A stretch of DNA of 64,000 nucleotides from Oegoconia quadripuncta (lineage: Eukaryota; Arthropoda; Insecta; Lepidoptera; Autostichidae). Location: assembly GCA_949316235.1 (NCBI GenBank), contig OX438749.1, forward strand, positions 33,118,022 through 33,182,021, given 5' to 3'. A program made the position numbers and the translations under genes. This document shows, one piece after another, positions 1 to 10,485 of the stretch (positions are counted from its first letter, which is position 1; every line of letters begins with the position of its first letter). The notes beneath the pieces are model-generated. The model was given only the letters and a program-made list of their open reading frames with translations, had not been told where the DNA came from and did not search any database.

Positions 1-714
1 TCGGTCGACGCGTTTGTAGCCGAGAATACTACGTTCCATTGCCCTCTGGCAAATCTTGAGCTTGGACTTCTGAAGCTCAGTCAATGACCAAGTCTGTGCA
101 CCGTAGGTTAGAACAGGAAGGATACACATGTCTATGAGTTTGCGTTTTAGAGTATTTGGAAGGTCTCCCTTCATATATACCTTCATTGCCCAGTAGCTTT
201 TCCAGGCATTGTTGATTCGGCGATCGATCTCTTTATCTTGCCTATTTTCGAAGCTAACTAACTGGCCTAAGTAAATATACTCATTGATATATTGTATCTC
301 CTGTCCATCTACTTCAACTCTACGTTTCGCGCTGTTGGTCATTATCTGCGTCTTCGACCGGTTCATTTGAAGTCCAACTTCATGACTTGCCGCACTCAGA
401 TCTTGGAGCATTTGCTGTAGTTCCTGAGATGTTGGAGCAAAAATAACAATGTCATCTGCAAATCGCAAATTCGTCAGGCGTTTGTTTTCGATGACAATGC
501 CTCTTGTTGCCCATGAATCTGCCAGCGTCTTGAAGATCTCTTGGAGTGCGCTCGTAAACAGAATGGGGGACAATGGATCACCCTGCTTAACCCCTTTCTG
601 AATTTTAAAAGATGGGCCGGTGGAAGTTAATTTAATATTGGCTGTACTACGGCTGTAAACTATTTTAATTAAATCTATGTATGTTTTCTCTATCTGTTGA
701 TTTTCTAAAGCTTA
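1..714 (-). mobile_element. RTE-1: 5'-truncated RTE-clade LINE reverse transcriptase, running off the left edge
   Basis: Reading from 711 to 1 on the minus strand there is no stop codon for about 237 codons. The frame is closed upstream by TAA at 714-712, where the LINE is 5'-truncated. Reverse-transcriptase landmarks appear in order: KGVKQGDPLSPILF, then FADD (462-451) as the catalytic YADD-type box, then YLGQLVSFENR, then the thumb/connection region ending CQRAMERSILGYKRVD. The protein would copy its own RNA into a nicked chromosomal site. RTE-clade assignment rests on the characteristic order of these motifs as I recall them from insect endonuclease-reverse transcriptases. The N-terminal endonuclease and the C-terminus lie outside. 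The lack of any stop or frameshift points to a young copy. A jockey-clade origin is less likely. Confidence 0.85.
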
Positions 715-740
715 CCCATCAGTAATAGAATAAAAAAACA

Positions 741-969
741 AAAAAATATATTTCGGACACTTACACCAATCATCTATTCCCAAACTAAGCAAAGCTTGTG
801 CTATGGATACTAGATAACGGATAAACATACATATATATTTATATAAACATCCATGACTCGGGAATGAATGTTCGTATTCATTACACAACCATTTACCCCT
901 CGCGGGATTCGAACCCGCGACCATTTGGTATAGTAGCAGAGGCTCTAACCACTACACCAAACAGGTCGT
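741..969 (-). mobile_element. Chimeric SINE: SINE-A type head joined to SINE-B type body
   Basis: On the minus strand the head carries an A box (TGGTGTAGTGGTTAGAG) and a B box (GGTTCGAATCC), the internal RNA polymerase III promoter of a tRNA-derived SINE. The head starts GACCTGTTTGG, as in SINE-A, but from the GAGGGGTAAATG onward the body and the 3' end (GATTGGTGTAAGTGTCC) are those of SINE-B. It abuts RTE-1. Confidence 0.85.
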
Positions 970-989
970 TAATTAATCAATTATATTTT

Positions 990-1170
990 CTAATAATCTT
1001 TCCCGTAGTCGGGTAAAAAATGGTTTATTGACTCGTGATATTTGCCATCGGTGAATTTTTTTCATAAATATAAATAAGTTATTGATCGATTTTTTTTTTA
1101 ATAAGATCAGGAGGTCCAAGTGTATTCTCCGATTCACAGTAGTAATTTTAATCTAATAGTCTATACATCG
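990..1170 (+). repeat. Repeat R fragment
   Basis: Shares GTTTATTGA, CGTGATATTTGCC, a TTTTTCATAAAT stretch and TAATCTAATAGTCTAT in the same order with 19,600-19,830, and with 10,080-10,320 in reverse. It has no ORF. The class is unknown to me. Confidence 0.6.
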
Positions 1171-1173
1171 GGA

Positions 1174-1650
1174 GCGTCGGTGGCCCTATTTGGGAGATCC
1201 GGGTTCGATGCCAAGGCAGGCCATGTATGAATGAGTTTTTTAATTGAATTACTCATGTGCATTTATCGACAGCTCTTTTAAACGGTGAAGGAAAACTTCG
1301 TGAGCAATCCTGCATGCCTGAGAAATAAAAATTGAAAGGCATGTGAAACCCTAATCCGCATTGGGCCATCGTGGTGGACTATGGCCCATACTCCCTCATA
1401 TACGAGGGAAGGTGTTGTAAACTGTGTAGGCAATAGGCGAGCAAAAAATAATAAAGCTTAAAAAATTCACATGAGACCAACCATCTTTTATTATACTGAA
1501 AAAAAAAGACAGATACAGTCAACGTCAATAATATAGAAAGACATTCCAATTTTAAATCGTTCCATAAAGTATAAAACAGCCAGTGACGACTACAATTCAA
1601 CAGAAGGCCTATATCCCTGCTGTGGGATGTTTACGGGCTGATGATGATGT
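1174..1650 (+). mobile_element. SINE-C copy split by an insertion
   Basis: The head (GCGTCGGTGG, shortened between the A and B boxes) and body run to about 1412. The 3' end resumes at about 1602 with CCTATATCCCTGCTGTGGG. The intervening 190 bp is foreign. A short GAAGG repeat at both junctions is a possible target-site duplication. Confidence 0.75.
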
Positions 1651-1654
1651 TCAT

Positions 1655-2468
1655 GATGGAGTATTAAAAGCTTGTTTAAAAAAATATCTTTAATGTAGAA
1701 CTTAATTTGCTCCAGGGCTTTTTGGCGGGATCTCGGCGAGTGAAGTTGCATTATTCTTTATAATTCTTATAATTTGTGCATTCCAACTTTTGAAGCTTAA
1801 TAATGGTAGAATATTGTGCAGCAAAGGTTAGTGATGGTGTACAAGTTTCAAGAAGCTTTCGAGTCCCACAAGAAGCCGCCAAAATCTTTTGTAAAGCATT
1901 CTGCCACTTTACTGAAGAATGACTTGACCGTGACTGGACTCTGTATACGACGAATTACTTGTTTTGACTGAGACTGACTAATAAATTGAAGAAATAAGAG
2001 AAATATGACATGGCTATATGGGCTTAGATCAATTTGCCTTCTCCGAAAGGAGTGAATAAAACGAAAAAAAAAAATCATTTTGTTCCATGTTTTGAGCATT
2101 ATGTTTTTTCTGTTCTGTACTAAGGCATAGAGCACCACAATTGAGATGCGACACTAATGACGTCGGCACTGCGCTCAGTGTGTAGGTACCTCCTCTACCG
2201 CCGCATTCAGTTCATGTCGCCTCCATTCAGCGGGGCCCGCAATTTGTTGTGCCTAATGACGTCACGGCACGCACCACAGACTCATTATTTAATTAAAGTA
2301 GAAAGGAATGTACCTTTCTGTATAGGCATTTAACCTAATTTTTCATCCTATTTAATTGGAAGGGATAATGTCACCACAAACGCTCCCACAACAGCATAAG
2401 GTGATAGGTATACAAAACTATACTATAAAACAGAAAGTGCTGTATAGTTTCAGCACTCAAATAGAATA
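1655..2468. other. Stretch without assigned feature
   Basis: AT-rich noncoding DNA. 1640-1720 resembles part of 56,480-56,560 (GGAGTATTAAAAGCTTG). 2150-2290 is richer in GC. No supported gene. Confidence 0.5.
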
Positions 2469-2469
2469 G

Positions 2470-2685
2470 AGCCAACCCGTCTCTTCCCGTGGGTGTCGTA
2501 AAAGGCGACTAAGGGACTTTCCACCAAAAAACATCTATAGACTTGTACGTTTCAACAGCGAAGGGCTCACCGCCTGTACATTTCTGTATATTTCGTAAGG
2601 TGAACATTTAATGTTTGGGATATATCTATTACTACCCCATTTGGGATAAAGGTCGTGACGTTATATATAAACTAACTACTTATTC
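2470..2685 (+). repeat. Interspersed repeat with GGCGACTAAGGGACTTT (probable LINE 3' region)
   Basis: Matches 8041-8290 along its length (TCTTCCCGTG, GTCGTAAAAGGCGACTAAGG, CATTTGGGATAAAGG) and, at its end, 26,905-26,955. It lies directly upstream of a SINE-D. Confidence 0.65.
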
Positions 2686-2689
2686 ATCT

Positions 2690-3020
2690 AACCGCCTCCG
2701 TGGCTCAATGTAAACAACGTTGGGTTTACGATTCGGAGGTCGCGGGTTCGATCCCCAGCGGGGTGCATGTTTAAGTACTCGGTTTGGTTGGTGGTAGGGC
2801 ATTTTAAATGTCCGCCTGGCTAGCTACCACCATTTTATCTAAATCTGCCGCCAAGCAACAATGTTATAGCATTATTGTGTTCCGGTTGTCAGAGATAAGA
2901 TAGCCAGTCGCCCAAATGTGTTGGGGTTTCCGGGTCAGTACGCTTCCACCTTCGACCTCATCTTCACTTAACATCATGCGTGATTGAGGTCAAGTACCAG
3001 CCCGTTGTGCATAAAAACAA
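2690..3020 (+). mobile_element. SINE-D, full length
   Basis: tRNA-like head with A box (GTGGCTCAATGTAAAC) and B box (GGTTCGATCCC), then the family body (TGGTTGGTGGTAGGGCATTT, GCCGCCAAGCAACAATG, GGTTTCCGGGTCAGTACGC) and an A-rich end after CCCGTTGTGCAT. Confidence 0.9.
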
Positions 3021-3108
3021 ACACAAACATCCACCCCTCGTGGGATTCGAACCCGCAACCGTTGATTTCGCTGAAACGGTAACTATTCACTACACCAATC
3101 GTTCGTCA
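3021..3108 (-). mobile_element. SINE-B, head only
   Basis: Reverse of the SINE-B tRNA-like head, B box GGTTCGAATCC, directly abutting the SINE-D tail. Confidence 0.75.
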
Positions 3109-3468
3109 AATGTATGTATACTTACCTATAGTTTAAGTATGCAAGGTGCAATAAGTAGAAATGTAGCTAAACGGAAAATAAAGATAAAACTAATAGCATA
3201 GTACACAACAAAAAACTAATTTGAGTCACGTATTTAAGAACGGCATATTGAAATATCCACCATTGTGAACTGTCACGTCTGTTACTGGCTCTCTCCCGTG
3301 TTACTTCACAGCGCCTCATACCTGTAACAAAATAGAAATAGAATTAAATTTACAAAGTTCAAAGCGTAAAAACCTGGCAAGTGCGTGTCGGGCGCAGAGT
3401 GGGGTTCCGAATTTGCCCGCCGAATAAATACCAAGTACGATAAATACAAAAGAATAATGTTTCAAGTA
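3109..3468. other. Stretch without assigned feature
   Basis: No coding signal and no repeat that I could match elsewhere in the window. Confidence 0.5.
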
Positions 3469-3890
3469 TTAGGTCCTTACCTATGAAATTGGCGTTTTGT
3501 ATGAAGAATGTCATTAACACGGTTTTCTCCATACAAACATTTTTGATTATTTTTTTGGGAACGGCAAATCCAAATTTAGCTAAACTTTGTATGTATTATC
3601 GGATAACATTAAGTTAAGTATAGGCAGCGTTAATTTCTAAAAGTAACCGCTTTATAAAAGATTCAGCGAATCTAAGAAATGATTACGGGATGCACATGAA
3701 AAGAGCTCTGTTCAAATTTTTTTTATTATATGATTTAGCCCTGAAATTAAAAAATATTTCATGTGAAACCTTGAAATAATATTCCATTTTCCAAATAAAA
3801 ACAAATTTGGATATAGCTTTGAAAATCGCAGGAATTGGTACATATGATTAACGAAGAGAAAAACCTCCAATGTCATAGGTAAAGACCCAA
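3469..3890. mobile_element. TA-flanked MITE, mariner/Tc1 type (MITE-1 copy a)
   Basis: A 422 bp noncoding element. The left end TTAGGTCCTTACCTATG and the inverted right end TTGGGTCTTTACCTATG form terminal inverted repeats of about 25 bp, and TA dinucleotides flank both ends (3467-3468 and 3891-3892). A second copy lies at 53,472-54,225 in the opposite orientation. TA duplication and no ORF suggest a nonautonomous Tc1/mariner derivative. Confidence 0.8.
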
Positions 3891-4084
3891 TATTACTATG
3901 AATTAATACTCTTATTTAAATCTGTATTCCTAAAATTAGTGTGGGCCAGAATGACGGGTGTATTGTTTCAGAAATGATAGTATTCTTCTAAAAACGTTGG
4001 CAACCCTACACATAGTCTTTAAATCTTCCTTCCTAAAATTAAGTAACAAAATCATAATGTTTGATTTACTCTACGTTAGTTCCC

Positions 4085-4255
4085 TCAGGTTGCCCTACTT
4101 ATTCTGGGGTGGACACCTTCCTCAAGGGCCGGCAACGCATCTGTGACCCTTTTGGTGTTGCGGGTGTCCATGGGCGGCGGTGATTGCTTTCCATCCGGTG
4201 ACCCGAATGCTCGTTTGCCGCCCTCTCATATAAAAGAAAGAAAGGACTCTACGTG
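4085..4255 (+). mobile_element. LINE-Z 3' fragment
   Basis: CTTCCTCAAGGGCCGGCAAC onward through the 3' untranslated part (GGTGATTGCTTTCCATC, CCGCCCTCTCATATAAAAG). It matches 19,375-19,500 and the reverse of 32,775-32,890. Confidence 0.75.
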
Positions 4256-4353
4256 ATTTATTGAGATATGAGGGAGACGGGGTAATGCATTTCATAGGCC
4301 CTACGAATGATGTTATTTACCCAATCACTGGTTTGAAGTTTATTATCCTCGCC

Positions 4354-5251
4354 TCAAAGTCAAAGTCAAAAATGCTTTATTTTGTAGGTACACAGAGTAC
4401 ACTTAAAATAGGTCAATTTTATATTTTTTAAGCTACTGCTTGTTCAAAATGCAATTTTCCCCTGAGAAGAACAAGCAAGAAACTCGAAGGGTTGCTCTTT
4501 TAAAATCAGGCTTTGATTTTACGTAAAGGTTTTTATATTTCATTATTAATCGTGAAATAGCCTGGCATGCGAACGATCTGATTATGTCCAGGGATGATTA
4601 TCATCTAAATAGTCTGATATTTTATAACATGCTTTGTTAATTAGTTTCTGTTTTATAGTATCTTTAAATTTATCGAGACGAAGATTTTGTATATCAACTG
4701 GGACCTTATTGAAAAAGCGTATACATATCTAACCCTTTCAATGAATTACTGACTTTGCGGAGGCGACTTATGTGACCTGCAAGTTTATCTTTATTTCTTG
4801 TATTGACATCATGTTTATCACTATTTTTCCTAAATGATGTTATTTTTTTTTTGATATACATTAGATTTTGAAAAATGTACTGTGACGAAAAGGTTAGAAT
4901 GTTATACACTTTAAACCTATCTCTAAGTGACACTGCAGGTCTCAATTGATAAATTGCGCGAACGGCTCGTTTTTGTAAAACAACGATTGTATTTATATCC
5001 GGGGCATTTCCGCACAGCAAGATATCGTAAGACATCAAGCTGTGGAAATAACTAAAATATACTAATCTAGCAGTATTTACGTCTGATATTTGTCGAATTT
5101 TTTTGACTGCATACGCTGCAGAGCCTGTTGTTAGTAGTCTATGGACTGCGTTCGATGGCAGTAATACAATATTGTTGCGTATGCTGGACACACCGTACGA
5201 CATGATTAAGGCGGCCAACCGTCCCCGATTCTGCGAGACCGTCCCGATATT
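4354..5251 (-). pseudogene. LINE-X (jockey/CR1-like non-LTR retrotransposon), 5'-truncated, frame broken near the end
   Basis: A 182-codon frame (5254-4706) encodes the C-terminal part of reverse transcriptase: AVKKIRQISDVNTARLVYFSYFHSL, then VLQKRAVRAIYQL, then VSLRDRFKVYNILT, then NTRNKDKLAGHISRLRKV. These are the connection/C-terminal blocks of this LINE family. After LKGL the frame is lost near 4735, while the lost blocks (FFNKVPVDIQNL, KISDYLDD) are still readable in another frame at 4720-4600. The 3' untranslated region ends at 4354 in TTTGAC units, the family's tail. The endonuclease and the catalytic part of RT are absent. A SINE-D directly abuts the truncated 5' end. Confidence 0.8.
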
Positions 5252-5450
5252 CACAACGGGTTAGCACTTGACCTCAATCACACCTGATGTTCCGTGAAGA
5301 TGAGGCCGAAGATGGAAGCGTCTGACCCGGAAACCCCATCTTATTTGGGGAGCTATCTTATTTCTGACAACCGGAACACAACATAGCCATTAACATTGTT
5401 GTTTGGCGGCAGAGTTAGATAAGATGGTGATAGCTAGCCAGGCGGATATC
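5252..5450 (-). mobile_element. SINE-D 3' part, 5'-truncated
   Basis: Reverse of the SINE-D 3' half (ACGGGTTAGCACTTGACC through GCCGCCAAACAAC). The head is missing. Confidence 0.8.
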
Positions 5451-5800
5451 AGATCCAGTTTACGAGCAAGTATATTGAAAATATGTATACCTATACCACA
5501 GAATTAATATAGTATCTCTTAAAGAGATAAGTCCACCTTTGTGACCTATTGTTTGTACTCAGTTATTTGTAATATTTTGGTGTAATAAAGACTAAGAGCC
5601 TCTGAGCTAAGCCGCGGACAGACATAACGAAATTTATAAGGGTTCCTTGTTGACCAATGAACCATAAAAATGAGACGTAATCGTGCGCGCGTAACGTTCA
5701 TAACAAAATTATATGCATTTGGAAAGTGTTGCGATTTGTTTTGTAAGATAATTTGATCAGGTGGGGGGTTTCACTTCGCCGTGACGGTTAGTTAATGAAG
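5451..5800. other. Stretch without assigned feature
   Basis: AT-rich, no repeat or gene recognised. Confidence 0.5.
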
Positions 5801-6075
5801 ACGACCTGTTTGGTATAGTGGTTAGAAATTCTGCTGCTATACCGAAAGATCGCGGGTTCGAATCCCGCTAGGGGCATATGTTTGTATGATGAATACAGAC
5901 ATGTGTTCCCGAGTTATGGATGTTTTTCATTTATATATGTATTTATTTACAAAAAAAAAGTATTTGTGTAGTTTATCAACCATCTGGTATCTACATATAA
6001 TATAATCCTAGTTGCTTAGTGTGGAACTAGATGGGGCTGTGTGTATTTGCAAAGATATATAAATAAATAAAATAA
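5801..6075 (+). mobile_element. SINE-A, full length
   Basis: Head GACCTGTTTGGTATAGTGG, B box GGTTCGAATCC, then the body TGTTCCCGAGTTATGGATG and the 3' end GGAACTAGATGGGGCTGTG followed by A/T-rich DNA. Confidence 0.88.
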
Positions 6076-6076
6076 A

Positions 6077-6318
6077 ATATCCTTAGACATACACACAGCG
6101 CCATCTAGTTCCACAATAATCAACTATAGGCTTGTGTTGTGGATACCAGATGGTTGATATACTTTTTTTTGTAAATAAATACTTATTATAATTGAAAACA
6201 TACATAACTCGGGTACAAATGTCCGTATTCATCACACAAACATATGCCCCTAGCGGGATTCGAACCCGTAACCTTTTGGTATAGTGGTCAGAGTCGTTAA
6301 CCACTACACTAAACAGGT
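6077..6318 (-). mobile_element. SINE-A, full length, inverted
   Basis: The same family on the opposite strand, tail against the tail of the preceding copy. B box GGTTCGAATCC and 3' end CTAGATGGCGCTGTGTGTAT on the minus strand. Confidence 0.88.
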
Positions 6319-6949
6319 AAAGATATTTATTAGTATTATTATTATGAGGCATTAATGAGATAGTCCATCTGTATCATGATAGAATTGGAATAAACCCGAC
6401 AGTAGCTCGACAATAATATCCAAAGTGCACAAGTGCTATGAGGAGATAGATGGTGACCCACGTGACTCTATTGCCACTTTGGACCCCAGATTAAAGATAG
6501 AATATCTAGCCAACAAGTATCTTTATGTATTTACTTAATTTATATAGCACATTTTTAATCATTTGACAGGAATGTCCCGTCTTTATGCAACTAGCGACGG
6601 TAACTCGTCTGCTCTGGGTGCGACAGTAAACCAGCGCTGAGCTCTTATAAGCTCAGCATATAGCTGAGTCGTTTCCCTTTCGCTGCTGCGACACTTATCT
6701 GAGTGTTCTGTTATTTTATTTGGAGGAATTATAAAACAAACGAATAAAAAAACTTTGCGACTGATGATGACATACTGTTTTAATAACTTGAGCGGTATGT
6801 ATTTGAGTAAGCGAATAATTAACTTAACTAACGACGAATATTGATTAATAATAAAATCCAGAACGAGCTTACAAAAAGTGGGTTGTGATTAATCCATTTC
6901 AGATATTAAAATTTTATTTCAGTGTCTACATTACTAAGTGAGTGACTAC
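6319..6949. other. Stretch without assigned feature
   Basis: AT-rich. The GCTGAGCTCTTATAAGCTCAGC segment near 6640 is a local palindrome. No gene recognised. Confidence 0.5.
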
Positions 6950-7325
6950 ATTACTAAGTGAGCGACTGGATATACAAAGAGGGCAACTAAAGCATAACTG
7001 CACCCCGACTAGGTTAGGTTCGAAGGGTATGGCGCAAGCGAACCGGACGAGTGCGAGCGAAGGGAGCACGGGAGTTCTTGGCACCCCGACATGGATAGGT
7101 TAGGCTCGCTTCCGCCATACCCTTCGTGTTCGGTTGACATGTAAGAATTACATTTGCCAAATATTGAAAAAAATACAGGGCGTAACGTTGACACTCAAAC
7201 AAATATTAGGTCGCTCCAATATTATGAAGCTTCTCATTTTGTTTTTTAAGTAACTCAAATTAATGTTTGTAAGTTGCTGTTCTGTTGATTTCTCGTCACT
7301 CGCAGTCAGTCGCTCACTTAGTAAT
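6950..7325. repeat. Element bounded by a 19 bp inverted repeat
   Basis: ATTACTAAGTGAGCGACTG at 6950-6968 is exactly inverted at 7307-7325. A direct near-repeat lies just left of it at 6930-6949. Inside is a second inverted pair around GGTTCGAAGGGTATGGCG and CGCCATACCCTTCG (7017-7127). A MITE or foldback element is plausible. Confidence 0.5.
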
Positions 7326-8040
7326 ACTATAACCTAAATTAATTAATTTTGAAACTTCAAAATGTAATTTACAGTCACTCGTTTTATTGCCGAACAATTG
7401 TTGTACATGCGTCGAAGTGGCAAATAAACAGTTTCTTTCTTTTTTTCTTTCCATCTGACGGCTTAGTGTCCTGTAAGAAGAGGACCCTGGCTCCATATCC
7501 ATAATAGGAGAATGATAGATTGAAGCAAAGTGGAAGATACCCAGCGTGCCACCAAGTGGCTTTCAGTTTTACCATTATAAAGACCTTGGAAGCCGACTTG
7601 TTGGCAAATGGGAAAAGGCCTGGTATTGCTCCATTACACCTCTTAAATTAGACGACCTTGTGAAGCCTTATACAACTGTTATACAATTTACAAATGCGGT
7701 CATTGCCACACATAATGTCGTCCAAAATTGCATGTTTCGCCAAACCACAAACAGTCACAATATAGGACTACATGAGTCACATTCACACATATTTCTAATA
7801 CGTGTCCACTTATGTCATTGTTAGGGAGTTTGCAAATATTGCAATATTCTATTGTAATTGAATAATTGTGTGGACGCTTGTGTTGAATGGCGCGAGCAAT
7901 GCTTGGATGGGTGACCACTAGCGACTCACAGTTGTGCCCGGATGTTTTCAATGGGCAGGTAAAGCATATTTGTTCCACTATGTCGGAGTAGAAAGATTTT
8001 TTCGAAAATATACTGAACATGAATTAGACAGAATAGACCT
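7326..8040. other. Stretch without assigned feature, with a 5S-like patch
   Basis: No gene supported. At 7893-7920 GCTTGGATGGGTGACCAC resembles the 3' promoter part of 5S rRNA, as in the 5S-type SINE fragments at 40.4 and 61.3 kb. Confidence 0.4.
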
Positions 8041-8290
8041 CTCTTCCCGTGAGTGTCGTAAAAGGCGACTAAGGGACTTTACCTCAAAAAACGTCTACAG
8101 ATCTGCACGTTTCAACGGCGTTGGGCTAACCCCCTGTCACGAGTGCATTTCTGTATATCTCATAAGGTGAATCGTGGTTGTTGATTCAATCCTTACACTC
8201 TTAATGTTTGGTGCACCCAAAACACTATTGTTTGGGATATCTCTGACCCCATTTGGGATAAAGGTGCGTGACGTTATGCATGTATGAATC
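8041..8290 (+). repeat. Interspersed repeat with GGCGACTAAGGGACTTT, second copy
   Basis: Aligns with 2470-2685 and is slightly longer in the middle. Probable LINE 3' region. Confidence 0.65.
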
Positions 8291-8321
8291 AATAAGCAAT
8301 TTGCCCTTTTTTTCATAATAA

Positions 8322-8385
8322 TAATAAATATTTGGGACACTTACACCAATCATCTAGTTCCAAACTAAGCAATGCTTGTATATAT
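8322..8385 (-). mobile_element. SINE-B, 3' end only
   Basis: Reverse of the SINE-B 3' end (GATTGGTGTAAGTGTCC). Confidence 0.7.
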
Positions 8386-8436
8386 CTTAAACCAGTAAAC
8401 ATGCTCGGCGTCTGCTTCGGACCCCATGTTATTTGC

Positions 8437-8735
8437 GGCGGGTACCAGGCTAGCATAGACGAGGAAGAGTTACCTCCTCTAACTTTGCACTATGGCTATA
8501 CCTGGACTAAGGTCATTAGTCTAAGGACTAATAGCCATCAGTATCAGGCTAGCATAACCGGTGTCACCCCCTGCAACTTTAACTGCCCGCAAGAGGCACT
8601 GTTGTAACTCAAGCAGCGTCGATTTTGCTACCTTGTCGGTACCAAGCTAACATAACCGAGTAAGAGTCATCTTTTGCAGCTACAACTCCCGCAAACCACA
8701 ACAGCGGTTGGTACCAGGCTAGTATAAATTAGCAA
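8437..8735 (-). repeat. Motif array 1: four copies of GGTACCAGGCTAGCATAACC
   Basis: Core copies begin at about 8441, 8541, 8638 and 8709 (spacing 71-100 bp), separated by diverged sequence. The same core in the other orientation forms arrays at 13.57, 49.75 and 62.97 kb. Confidence 0.65.
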
Positions 8736-9149
8736 GAGACACCTCGTAACTCCTGTAACCCTCTACAACTACTGGAGGTAGACGGTGCCGTAGTGATTAA
8801 TCCTGGTTTATAGGAGTTTTAATGGGAGTATATTATCGTGGGAACGTATTTAGCTACATAATTCGTTATCCTGCCTTACCAACCCATTTTCCTTCCAATT
8901 CATATGCAGACCACTGACACAGTGACAGCTATCCCCCAGTGACGTTTCCGGTAGCGTAGCGATACGATCTGTTAAATTTAACTAATTGCTTGACGCGAAC
9001 ACAGTTACTGCATTCACTTGTACCAAATTGCCACGTATGGTATACATTTTTAAACACTATGTGAGGGCTTTAATGACAAATTGTATATCGTAGATCCTGA
9101 AGCTACGAGAAAGTCATTGAATATACATTATATTTTTGTTCTGCAGAAA
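8736..9149. other. Stretch without assigned feature
   Basis: No gene or matched repeat. Confidence 0.5.
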
Positions 9150-9215
9150 CGAGCTTGGGCGATTTACAAATTGGGCCCCAGAATGTCCCTTAGGAATACA
9201 TTTAAGGAAATCAAT
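9150..9215 (+). pseudogene. LINE-X reverse-transcriptase scrap
   Basis: Translates as LQKRAWAIYKLGPRMSLR then FKEINI, the same block as VLQKRAVRAIYQL and VSLRDRFK in the 4.4-5.3 kb copy. Confidence 0.65.
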
Positions 9216-9690
9216 ATCAATATAACATTATAATTAAAAAACCCGACTGTGTTAAAATGGAAACGTCTATGGGATTAGAAGCTCTCCACATGTCTGCTGC
9301 TTAGTATGTCTCAATTGTAATATTTTCAACATACTTGCACCTGAAGTGGATTTAATTTCACTGGTTTTAGATATATCCAGCAGCTCATAACACACGCGTG
9401 TGTTATACGCGCATATAGTGAAGTTATATTCTATAACCGCATTATTTGCTACGGCAAAGAACATAAGTCTCATACAACCAAGTGATAACACCATCAGTCC
9501 GGTGAATAAAATATCGCTGATCTCCATGTGTTATGGAGATCAGTAATAAAATGCTTCAAATTGTTTTTTTTTTTTTGCGCCAGCCAACCAGTAGGCAGTG
9601 CGCCGCGTGATTTTTTATTCCGTTTCCTCGCAAGTAAGTTGAAAAACGTGCGTATATTGGTTAATAATAGTTATTGCAAAATTAATACCG
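9216..9690. other. Unassigned stretch with an 11 bp stem hairpin
   Basis: CTGATCTCCAT and its complement flank a 5-base loop at 9518-9544. Otherwise no gene or repeat matched. Confidence 0.45.
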
Positions 9691-9692
9691 AC

Positions 9693-9926
9693 GACGACCG
9701 ATTGGTGTAGTGGATAGTCACCCTATCAGCGAAACCAACGGTTGCGGGTTCGAATCCCGCGAGGGGTAAATGTTTGTATGATGAATACCAACATTTATTC
9801 TCGAGTCTTGGATGTTTATATAAATATATATGTATGTTTATCCGTTATCTAGTATCCATAGCACAAGCTTTGCTTAGTTTGGGACTAGATGATTGGTGTA
9901 AATGTCCGAATTTTTTTTTTTTTTTT
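9693..9926 (+). mobile_element. SINE-B, full length
   Basis: Head GACGACCGATTGGTGTAGTG, B box GGTTCGAATCC, body through GATTGGTGTAAATGTCCG, then a T run. Confidence 0.88.
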
Positions 9927-10079
9927 TAAATAGCCACCATAACGCATTTAAATCGTAATATACTATTTCAGAATCTTCATGGCGAGCCCTTTCCTATGAT
10001 ATACCTGTATTGTAGTCCTGGAACAATTTTTTCTTTTCATTTTGACAAATTGAACCCTTACAGCCGCTGTTTTCTAAAA

Positions 10080-10320
10080 ATCAATAGTTTGTTTTAGTTA
10101 TAGTATAATAATAAAATATAGATTAGATTAAAATTATCACTGTAAATTTCTTTGCGTCTGAGAAAATACATGTAACTATTTTCAAAAGAATCGATAAATA
10201 ACTTCTTTACATTTATGAAAAATTTCACCGACGGCAAATATCAGGACTCAATAAACTATTTTTAGAAAATAAAGTAGCCATTGATTATTTTTTTTAGACA
10301 ATCGTTTTAGGAGATGTTAG
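10080..10320 (-). repeat. Repeat R, reverse arm
   Basis: Reverse complement matches 19,600-19,830 (TCAATGGCTAC, GTTTATTGAGTC, TTTTTCATAAATGTAAAG). It faces a forward arm at 10,485-10,680. Confidence 0.6.
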
Positions 10321-10337
10321 CATCATCTATATTATTG

Positions 10338-10485
10338 ACTTATTTAAAAAGAGCAACCCCTGAGTTTCTTGCTCGTTCTTCTCTGGGGAGACTGCCTAGT
10401 GAATGAGCGATAACCGTATGTCATGACGATTTCAAATGTTATTCTTATAACTTACGAAATAAAACATTTTTGATTTGATTTGATC
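10338..10485 (+). mobile_element. LINE-X 3' end
   Basis: AAAAAGAGCAACCCCTGAG, CTTGCTCGTTCTTCTCTGG, then AAAACATTTTTGATTTGATT tail. It sits between the two repeat R arms. Confidence 0.75.

Noticed and set aside
5801..5880. tRNA gene calls at SINE heads (also 2690, 9693, 17349, 18400, 21522, 26090, 31083, 47476 and others)
   Set aside because: A and B boxes are present but the acceptor stem does not close and each head continues into a shared SINE body, so these are SINE promoters, not tRNA genes.
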